Program-made: the position numbers and the translations under genes
The notes under the pieces: generated by a model
What the model saw: the letters and a program-made list of their open reading frames with translations, nothing else
Told to the model about the DNA's origin: nothing
Databases searched by the model: none
Source of the DNA: Candidatus Deferrimicrobiaceae bacterium
GTDB taxonomy: Bacteria > Desulfobacterota > Deferrimicrobia > Deferrimicrobiales > Deferrimicrobiaceae
NCBI GenBank assembly: GCA_036504035.1
Contig: DASXVV010000002.1
Location: 62,001 to 126,000, forward strand
DNA: 64,000 nt
Direction of reading: 5' to 3'
Shown: positions 57,346 to 64,000 of the stretch, piece by piece
Position numbering within the stretch: the stretch's first letter is position 1
Layout of the letters: every line of letters starts with the position of its first letter

Positions 57346-58116
57346 TCATTCGTACCACACTTTCCACAGGAACAGGCCGTGGGCGGGGGCCGTCATGCCG
57401 GCCTGCGTCCGGTCGCGCGACTGGAGCAGCTCCCCGACCCGTCCCGGCGAAATCTTTCCCCGGCCGACGTCGGCCAACGTCCCGACGATGTTGCGCACCA
57501 TGTGGCGCAGGAAACCGCTGCCGACCAGGTCGACGGACCACAATCCCGGGACTCGCCCGGAAAGCGCGGCGCTCGCAATCCGGCGGACGGGATCCCGCGC
57601 CGAGCAGCCCGACGCGCGGAACGTGGTGAAATCGTGCTCGCCGACGAGGTGCGCCATCCCCTCCCGCATCGCGTCGAGGTCGAGCGGCTTCTCGAAGTGC
57701 CAGGCGTGCCGGGCGAAGAAGGGGGAGCAGACCGGGGCGACGTGGAGGAAGTAGCGATACTCCTTGCGCGTCGCGTGGCGCCGGGCGTCGAATTCCATCG
57801 GGACCTCGGCGGCGGACAGGATCCGGATATCGGGGGGAAGCAGCGCGTTCCCGCCCTTGACGATCGTGGCCAGGTCCCGGCGGCCGTGGTCGGCGAAGTC
57901 GGCGACCTGCTCGAGAGCGTGCACCCCTGCGTCGGTCCGACCCGCCGTCCGGATCCGGACGGGCGCGTCGAGCAGCCGCGCGAGCGCCCCCTCGACCTCG
58001 GACTGGATGGTCGGCCCCGTCGGCTGCATCTGCGAGCCCGAGTAGTTCGTCCCGTCGTAGGACATCGTGATCCGCACCCGCCGGGTCGGCGCGCTCGCTC
58101 CGGTTTCGTCCGTCAT
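57346..58116 (-). CDS. truA: tRNA pseudouridine(38-40) synthase
   Basis: 256 residues. Modifies the anticodon stem at positions 38-40. Catalytic Asp in RTAGRTDAGVHALEQV; also TMSYDGTNYSGSQMQP, ATRKEYRYFLHV and FLRHMVRNIVGTLADVGRGK (given in part). ATG 58116 is used; ATG 58125 three codons earlier is equally open. It follows the efflux outer-membrane gene by 58 bases. Confidence 0.93.
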   Translation of the reverse strand: MTDETGASAPTRRVRITMSYDGTNYSGSQMQPTGPTIQSEVEGALARLLDAPVRIRTAGRTDAGVHALEQVADFADHGRRDLATIVKGGNALLPPDIRILSAAEVPMEFDARRHATRKEYRYFLHVAPVCSPFFARHAWHFEKPLDLDAMREGMAHLVGEHDFTTFRASGCSARDPVRRIASAALSGRVPGLWSVDLVGSGFLRHMVRNIVGTLADVGRGKISPGRVGELLQSRDRTQAGMTAPAHGLFLWKVWYE

Positions 58117-58174
58117 GAAACCCATCAAACCACAAACGGCCCGGGGAAGACAAAGGGACGCGCCGCCCGGGGCG

Positions 58175-59596
58175 TTACCAGCCTCCGCCCATGGCCATGT
58201 AGAGATTCGCCAGCGCGGCGTGCAGCGCGCCCCGCGTCTCGGTCGCGGCGAGCTCGGCGTCGTACAGGCCCCGCTCCGCGTCGAGCACCTCGAGGTGGCT
58301 CGTGTAGCCGTTGTCGTACCGGAGGCGCGCGACCTGCGCCGTCCTCCGCAGCGTCTCGACCTGGCGCTCCTGCGCCGCCAGTTGCTCCTGCGTGCGCTGC
58401 CGGTCGGCCAGGGCGTCCTCGACGTCCCGGAACGCGTTCCGGATCGCCTGCCGGTATGCGAGCAGCATCTGGTCCCGCTGCGCCTCGGCGATCTTCACCT
58501 GGCCCGAAAGCACGCCCCCGGAGAAGATCGGTGCCGCGAGGGGGATCGCGAGATCCCACGCGCGCGCCGGGCCCTCGAAAAGCGACGACAGCTGCGGGCT
58601 CGTCGCCCCGAGGGCGCCCGTCAGCGCGATCGACGGAAAGTATTGCGCCCGGGCGACGCCGATCCGCGCGTTGGCCGCAACCAGCGCCTGCTCGGCCTGC
58701 CGAAGATCGGGCCGCCTGGCCAGGAGCGACGAGGGGAGGCCGGCGGGCACCACGGGAAACGCGAGGTTGTCGATCGGGAGGCCGCGGGGGATCGGGCCGG
58801 GGTTCCGCCCGAGCAGCGCGTTCAGGGCGTTTTCCTGGAAGGCGATCGCCTTCTCGACCGCGGGAATCGCCGCCAGCGCCCGCTCGTACTCCGCCTGCGC
58901 CTGGTCCCGCTCGAGGTCCGAGACGAGTCCTCCCTTGAACCGGAGCTCGAAGAGGCGCAACGACGCCTCGCGCGTCCGGGCGGTCCTCCGGACGATCTCC
59001 AGCCGCCGGTCGAGGGTGCGGAGGTTGATGTAGCCCGTCGCCACGGCATCGACGAGGGAAAGGACCGTCCCCCGCCGCCCCTCCTCGGAAGCGAGCAGCT
59101 CGGCCCGCGCGGCCTCCGTCGCCCGGCGCGCCTTCCCCCACAGGTCGATCTCCCAACTTGCGAAAACCGTGGCGTGGACCAGGTTCCCGACGTTCGGCGC
59201 CGTGGCCGATAGGGGTGGCAGGCCCGTCCGGGAGATTCGCTCCCGTTCCACCGAAGCGCCGAATCCCGCCTCGGGAAACAGGCCGCCGCGCGCGATCGCC
59301 AGCCGCCCGGCAGATTCCTCGATTCGCGCGGCCGCGATCCGGAGGTCGGCGTTCTCCCGAAGGCCGGCGGCGATCAGGTCGTTTAGCACCGGGTCGCCGT
59401 ATTGCACCCACCAGGCGGTGCCCGCGATGGCCTGCGCCTCCGGCGCTTCGACGCGCCACGCGCCCGGGACGTCGATCGCCGGGCGCCGATAGTCGGGGCC
59501 GACGGCGCAGCCGACGATGACGAGGGCGACGCCGAAGGCGATGCCGAGGGCGATGCCGAGGGCGACCCGCACCGCTGCCCCCTTCGCGCGTGCCAT
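58175..59596 (-). CDS. RND efflux outer-membrane channel lipoprotein (NodT/OprM family)
   Basis: 473 residues. Lipobox LVIVGC followed by the family's AVGPDYRRPAI. Two repeated outer-membrane efflux domains with long helices (NADLRIAAARIEESAGRLA, ARRPDLRQAEQALVAANARI, ARLRYDNGYTSHLEVLDAERGLYDAELA, given in part). Trimeric channel of the tripartite pump. ATG 59596 begins two bases after the stop of the pump gene. Substrates are not readable from sequence. Confidence 0.92.
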   Translation of the reverse strand: MARAKGAAVRVALGIALGIAFGVALVIVGCAVGPDYRRPAIDVPGAWRVEAPEAQAIAGTAWWVQYGDPVLNDLIAAGLRENADLRIAAARIEESAGRLAIARGGLFPEAGFGASVERERISRTGLPPLSATAPNVGNLVHATVFASWEIDLWGKARRATEAARAELLASEEGRRGTVLSLVDAVATGYINLRTLDRRLEIVRRTARTREASLRLFELRFKGGLVSDLERDQAQAEYERALAAIPAVEKAIAFQENALNALLGRNPGPIPRGLPIDNLAFPVVPAGLPSSLLARRPDLRQAEQALVAANARIGVARAQYFPSIALTGALGATSPQLSSLFEGPARAWDLAIPLAAPIFSGGVLSGQVKIAEAQRDQMLLAYRQAIRNAFRDVEDALADRQRTQEQLAAQERQVETLRRTAQVARLRYDNGYTSHLEVLDAERGLYDAELAATETRGALHAALANLYMAMGGGW

Positions 59597-59598
59597 CT

Positions 59599-62500
59599 TC
59601 AGCGCCCCTCGCCGGAGCGCCGGGCCAGCCGCTCGACCACGGCGAACGTCATCGGGATGATGAAGATGCCGATGCCCGTCGCCGCGAGCATGCCGCCCAC
59701 GACGTCCGTTCCCATCACCCGTCGGGCGAGGGCGCCCGCGCCCGTCGCGACGGCCAGCGGGACGCAGCCCAGGATGAAGGCGAAGCTGGTCATCAGGATC
59801 GGGCGCAATCGCAGCCGGGCTCCCTCCAGCGCCGCCTCGGCGGTCTCCCTGCCCCGCTCCTCCTCCTTCTTCGCGAACTCGACGATCAGGATGGCGTTCT
59901 TCGCGGCAAGGCCGATCAGCACGATGAGGCCGATCTGGCCGTAGACGTCGAACGTCATGCCGCGCAGCGAGAGAGCCAGGAAGGCGCCGAAAACGGCGAC
60001 CGGGGTGCCGAGCAGGACGCTGAACGGAAGCGACCAGCTTTCGTAGAGCGCCGCCAGGATCAGGAAGACGAAGACGACCGACAGGGCGAAGATCGCCACG
60101 GCGGAGACCCCCTCGCGCGCCTTCTGCTCCTGGAAGGACATCCCCAGGTAGTCGAATCCCATGTCCGCGGGCATCGTCTCCCGGAATACCGCCTCGAGCG
60201 CCGCCATCGCCTGTCCGGAGCTGAAGCCGGGGGCGGCGGCCGCGTTGATCTGCGCTGATCGGTACAGGTTGTAGCGCATGATGAATTCCGGCCCCGCGCG
60301 CCGCTCCGTTTGGGTCAGCGCCGACAGCGGCACTGCGCCGCCCGCCCCGTTCCGGACATAGAACTCGCCCAGCCGAGAGACATCGGTCCGGAAGTCCCCC
60401 TCCGCCTGGAGGTACACCTGCCATTGGCGCCCGAAGCGGTTGAAGTAGTTGACGAACAGCCCGCCCATGAACGACTGGAGCGCCCGGTATACGTCGCCCA
60501 GGTCCACGCCCTGACTCAGCACCTTGTCGCGGTCGACCGAGACGAAGATCTGCGGGACGTCCGGGAGGAGGGTGGTCGTCACCCGCCCCAGCTCCCCCCG
60601 CTTCTGCGCGGCGGCGACGAATTTCCGGGTGTTCTCCGCCAGGAAGGCGATGTCGCGCCCGCCGCGGTCCTCGAGCATGAATGTCACGCCGCCGGAAGTG
60701 CCGATCCCCTGGATGGCGGGGGGGGAAAAGGAAAAGGCGACGCCCTGCGGAAGCCGCGAGACGGCCGCGTTGATCCGCTGCTGGATCGCCACCGCCCGCT
60801 CCCCGGGCCGCTCCCGCTCCGACCAGGGCTTGAGGGCAATGAAGAAGAAGCCGCTGTAGGTGTTGCGCGACTGGCTGAGCAGGTTGAAGCCGTTGATCGT
60901 CGTGACCGCCCGGACGCCCGGCGTTTCCCCGATGATCCGCTCCATCTCCCGCGTCGCCTCCTGCGTCCGCTGGAGCGAGGCCGCGAAGGGGAGCTGGATA
61001 CCCGCGAACAGGTAACCCTGGTCCTCCTCGGGCAGGAATCCCCCCGGGATCCGGAGACCGAGAAGGCCCGCGGCCCCGGCGATGGCCGCCAACAGGACGA
61101 GCCCGACCGCCGCCTTCCGGATGACCCCGCGGCAGATGTCGACGTATCCGTCGGTCGCCCGCCCGAAGAGCCGGTTGAATCCCCCGTAGAACCGGGCCAG
61201 CACGCCCCTCGCCTCCCCCCGCGGCTTGAGGATCAGCGCCGAGAGCGCGGGACTGAGCGTCAGCGCGTTGAACGCCGACAGCAAAACCGAGATCGCGATC
61301 GTCACGGCGAACTGCTGGTAGAGGCGGCCCGTGATGCCGGGGATGAACACGGTCGGGAGGAACACCGCCGCCAGCACCAGGGCGATCGCCATGACCGGCC
61401 CCGACACCTGCTCCATCGCCCGCAGGGTGGCGTCCCGGGGCGACATTCCCTCCTCGATGTGCCGCTCCACGGCCTCGACCACCACGATGGCGTCGTCGAC
61501 GACCAGCCCGATGGCCACGACCATCCCCATCAGGGCGATCGGGTTGATCGAGAAGCCAAGGAGGGGGAAGAAGGCGAAGGTGCCGATGAGCGACACCGGG
61601 ACGGCCACGGCGGGGATCAGCGTCGCGCGCCACCCTTGCAGGAAGACGAACACGACGACGATCACGAGCAGCATCGCGATGCCCAGCGTCATGACGATCT
61701 CGTGGATCCCCTCGGTGACGGAGAGGGTGGTGTCGAGCGCGGGCGCGTAATCGAGGTCCGCAGGAAACGCCTTCGCGAGGTTGGACATCACCCGCTTCGC
61801 CCCGGCGACCGCATCGAGCGCGTTCGAGCCGGGCGTCTGGTAGAGCGCGATCAGCGCCGCCGGCTTCCCGTTGAACCGCCCCTTGATTCCGTAATCCTGC
61901 GTCCCGAGCTCGATCCGGGCGACGTCTTTCAGGCGGATGAGCGATCCGTCCGGGTTCGCCCGCAGCACGATCCCGCCGAACTCCTCCGGCGTGACGAGCC
62001 GTCCCTGCGCCCGTATCGAATAGGTGAACTCCTGCCCCGGCGGGATCGGCTCCGCCCCTATCTGCCCGGCGGGGTTCACGGCGTTCTGCCGCTCGAGCGC
62101 GTTGACAAGCTCCGGAATCGTCAGGTTGAGCTTCGCGAGCAGGTCGGGGCGGACCCAGCAGCGCATCGCATATTGCCCGGCGCCGAAGATCGTGACGCTG
62201 GCGATCCCGGGCACGCGCGTCAACTGGTCGTTCAGTCGGATATAGGCGTAGTTCGCGAGGAACGTCCCGTCGTAGGTGCCCTTCGGGGAATAGAGCGCGA
62301 AGATGACGAGCGGCGACGCGGGCGACTTCTGGACGGTGACGCCGTAGTTCCGGACGTCGACCGGGAGCTGCGATTCCGCCTGCGATTCCCGCATCTGCGC
62401 CAGCACCTGGTCGGTGTTCGGGTCGGTCTTCACGTCGAAGTCCACGACCATCCGCATCGAGCCGTCGTTGGCGTTGATCGAGTAGACGTAGTTCATCCCG

Positions 62501-62718
62501 TCCACGCCGCTCATCTGCTGCTCGATGGGTGTCGCGACCGATTGCTCGACCGTCTGGGCGTCGGCGCCGCCGTAGACCGTGCCGATGCGGATCTCCGGGG
62601 GAACGATGTTCGGGTATTGCGCGACCGGCAGCCCGCGCAACGAGACCAGCCCGACGATCACGGTCACGATCGCGATGACCATCGCGACGATCGGCCGGTC
62701 GATGAAGAAGCGGGACAT
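59599..62718 (-). CDS. RND efflux pump, HAE1 (AcrB/MexB-like) family
   Basis: 1,039 residues, typical of AcrB. Begins SRFFIDRPIVAMVIAIV, then two large periplasmic loops. The proton-relay Asp pair is in TM4 (VVAIGLVVDDAIVVVEAVER) and the Lys in TM10 (GLAAKNAILIVEFAKKEEE), so the pump appears functional. GGLFVNYFNRFGRQWQVYLQ (given in part) is characteristic of HAE1 drug pumps and not of metal (CusA) pumps. Follows the adaptor gene by seven bases. No local regulator lies within the window. Confidence 0.94.
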   Translation of the reverse strand: MSRFFIDRPIVAMVIAIVTVIVGLVSLRGLPVAQYPNIVPPEIRIGTVYGGADAQTVEQSVATPIEQQMSGVDGMNYVYSINANDGSMRMVVDFDVKTDPNTDQVLAQMRESQAESQLPVDVRNYGVTVQKSPASPLVIFALYSPKGTYDGTFLANYAYIRLNDQLTRVPGIASVTIFGAGQYAMRCWVRPDLLAKLNLTIPELVNALERQNAVNPAGQIGAEPIPPGQEFTYSIRAQGRLVTPEEFGGIVLRANPDGSLIRLKDVARIELGTQDYGIKGRFNGKPAALIALYQTPGSNALDAVAGAKRVMSNLAKAFPADLDYAPALDTTLSVTEGIHEIVMTLGIAMLLVIVVVFVFLQGWRATLIPAVAVPVSLIGTFAFFPLLGFSINPIALMGMVVAIGLVVDDAIVVVEAVERHIEEGMSPRDATLRAMEQVSGPVMAIALVLAAVFLPTVFIPGITGRLYQQFAVTIAISVLLSAFNALTLSPALSALILKPRGEARGVLARFYGGFNRLFGRATDGYVDICRGVIRKAAVGLVLLAAIAGAAGLLGLRIPGGFLPEEDQGYLFAGIQLPFAASLQRTQEATREMERIIGETPGVRAVTTINGFNLLSQSRNTYSGFFFIALKPWSERERPGERAVAIQQRINAAVSRLPQGVAFSFSPPAIQGIGTSGGVTFMLEDRGGRDIAFLAENTRKFVAAAQKRGELGRVTTTLLPDVPQIFVSVDRDKVLSQGVDLGDVYRALQSFMGGLFVNYFNRFGRQWQVYLQAEGDFRTDVSRLGEFYVRNGAGGAVPLSALTQTERRAGPEFIMRYNLYRSAQINAAAAPGFSSGQAMAALEAVFRETMPADMGFDYLGMSFQEQKAREGVSAVAIFALSVVFVFLILAALYESWSLPFSVLLGTPVAVFGAFLALSLRGMTFDVYGQIGLIVLIGLAAKNAILIVEFAKKEEERGRETAEAALEGARLRLRPILMTSFAFILGCVPLAVATGAGALARRVMGTDVVGGMLAATGIGIFIIPMTFAVVERLARRSGEGR

Positions 62719-62725
62719 CGCCTTG

Positions 62726-64000
62726 CTATCTCGCCCCGGCCGCGCATCGGCCTTCGGCGTCCGGAACGGCGCCCAGCAAGGCCGTGAGCCCGGGGGGCGG
62801 CGCTTTCGCCGTCACCGGTTGCCCCTGCTTCACCTTCTGGGTGCCCTCGACCACCACGCGCTCGCCCGGCTTGAGGTCGCCCTCGACGACCGCCAGGGCG
62901 CACATGCGCTCCGTCGGCCGGACTGTCCTGAGCTCGGCGCGGTCCCCGGGACCGACGACCGCCACCTGGTAGTTCCCCTGGATCTCGGAGATCGCCCGCT
63001 GCGGGACGAGCAGCGCGTTCGCGAGCGTCGTCCCCGCGACGCGCACCCGCGCGAACTGGCCGGGGCGGAGCCGGTTGCCCGGGTTGGGGAACAGGAGAGC
63101 GACGCGCAGGGTGCCCGTCCGTTCATCGACCTGGCGGTCGACGGCGAAGAAGCGGCCCTTGTGGGGATAGACCGTCCCGTCGGCCAGGATCAGCTCGTGC
63201 GGCGTTTCGATCCGGTGCCGGTTCGCCTCGGTCCCGGTGGCGAACGGCTTCATGTACGCGAGATACGCCTGCTCGCTCGTCGTGAAATAGACCTTGATCG
63301 GGTCGAGCGTCGAGACGGTCGTCAGCTCGCCCCCCTGGGCGGGGCCCACGAGGTTTCCGACCTGCGCCTTGGCGATGCCGGCGATCCCGTCGATCGGGGA
63401 GACGATCCGCGTGAACTCGAGGTCGAGCCGCGCCTTCTCGAGGGCTGCGACGGCCGAGGCGACGCCGGCCTTCGCGGTGAGGATCCCGGCCTTCGTGGCG
63501 ACGACGTTGGCCCCGGCGGCTGCGACGTTGGCCTCCGCGGCGGCAACGGCCGCCCGCGTGGCGCCCTCGGCGCCCACCGCATCGTCGAGATCCTTCCGGC
63601 TGACGGCATCCTGCTCGGCCAGGGGGCGCACTCGGTCGAGGACGGCGAGGGCGTTCACGTGGGTCACCTGCGCCTGGACCCGCTGGCTTTCCGCCTGCGC
63701 GCGCTGCCCCTCGGCCTGGGAAAGCTGCCCTTCCGCCCGGGCGAGCTGCCCGTCGGCCTGCCCCTTTTGCGCCCCTGCCTGCGCCAGCGCCGCTCGGAAG
63801 ACGCGGGGGTCGATTTCGAAAAGGATCTGACCCTTCCGGACGAAATCGCCCTCCCGGTACGCCTGTCGGACGAGGTAGCCGGTGACCTGCGCCCGGATAG
63901 ACGCGTTCACCAACCCGTCGGTGACGCCGACCCACTCCTGCCAGACCGGGACGTCCCGCCGGACGACCGCGGCCACCTGGACCGTCGGCGGCGCGGGCGC
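62726..64000 (-). CDS. RND efflux periplasmic adaptor (AcrA-like), N-terminus beyond window
   Basis: 424 residues visible, reading in from the right edge (APAPPTVQVAAVVRRDVPV), so the signal or lipoprotein N-terminus is missing. Lipoyl/barrel-sandwich halves (VNASIRAQVTGYLVRQAYREGDFVRKGQ, given in part, and the return strand IDGIAGIAKAQVGNLV) enclose a coiled coil with repeated QLARAEGQLSQAEGQRAQAE heptads, followed by the beta-barrel (VYPHKGRFFAVDRQVDERTG, given in part). First gene of the pump operon. Confidence 0.92.
   Translation of the reverse strand, partial: APAPPTVQVAAVVRRDVPVWQEWVGVTDGLVNASIRAQVTGYLVRQAYREGDFVRKGQILFEIDPRVFRAALAQAGAQKGQADGQLARAEGQLSQAEGQRAQAESQRVQAQVTHVNALAVLDRVRPLAEQDAVSRKDLDDAVGAEGATRAAVAAAEANVAAAGANVVATKAGILTAKAGVASAVAALEKARLDLEFTRIVSPIDGIAGIAKAQVGNLVGPAQGGELTTVSTLDPIKVYFTTSEQAYLAYMKPFATGTEANRHRIETPHELILADGTVYPHKGRFFAVDRQVDERTGTLRVALLFPNPGNRLRPGQFARVRVAGTTLANALLVPQRAISEIQGNYQVAVVGPGDRAELRTVRPTERMCALAVVEGDLKPGERVVVEGTQKVKQGQPVTAKAPPPGLTALLGAVPDAEGRCAAGAR

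Noticed and set aside
60310-62787. An 825-codon plus-strand open frame opposite the RND pump gene
   Set aside because: Shadow of the pump gene; low-complexity Asp/Arg/His translation and no ribosome site.

Overview
The window is a high-G+C (about two thirds by eye) chromosomal segment of a Gram-negative, diderm bacterium. It encodes LPS transport (LptA, B, C, F, G), Kdo synthesis (KdsA, B, C, D), RpoN, a mannose-type PTS with HPr kinase, and RND efflux. The order rapZ-hprK-ptsN-hpf-rpoN-lptB-lptA-lptC-kdsC-kdsD-kdsA-pyrG-kdsB, followed downstream by PTS genes, metK and ahcY, resembles the arrangement known in Geobacter and related Desulfuromonadia (former Deltaproteobacteria). The taxonomic placement is inference from gene order; there is no rRNA or tRNA gene here to test it.

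Layout. 1-5.7 kb: a giant secreted subtilisin-like protease with Ig, beta-propeller and RCC1-like repeats, running off the left edge and carrying two G10 tracts. 5.9-9.2 kb: a broken membrane glycosyltransferase/TPR gene (one amber codon, one frameshift), then pgeF and gluQ. 9.4-13.1 kb: a compact plus-strand operon of a lipoprotein, an outer-membrane barrel, a lipoprotein thioredoxin and a NosL-like copper protein. 13.1-19.0 kb: rluD, an 88-residue unknown, a DegP-type protease and ribF, divergent from lptFG. 19.0-23.1 kb: redox genes (ferredoxin-type aldo/keto reductase, DJ-1/PfpI protein, FAD oxidase, Tat-exported DUF362 protein). 23.4-42.5 kb: a run of 22 minus-strand genes from argC to ahcY, mostly with 4-base stop/start overlaps, closed by a strong hairpin; it joins Kdo/LPS supply, sigma-54, ribosome hibernation, both PTS branches and SAM recycling. 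42.5-43.5 kb: rplM-rpsI with a clear sigma-70 promoter. 43.5-47.6 kb: a zinc-ribbon membrane protein and a small defence cassette (VapBC-like, deleted type IIL restriction-modification gene, HEPN/MNT). 47.6-51.6 kb: metF-nikR and a nickel ECF transporter with a candidate NikR operator. 51.7-56.7 kb: a CBS protein and a complete branched-chain amino-acid ABC transporter. 56.7-64 kb: a secreted unknown, truA and an RND tripartite efflux operon whose adaptor gene runs off the right edge.

The housekeeping parts are conventional. The parts most worth attention are the lipoprotein/barrel/redoxin/NosL operon, the defence cassette with its internally deleted methyltransferase-nuclease, the G10 tracts in the protease, the NikR-like operator, and the frequent use of TTG and GTG starts inside stop codons.
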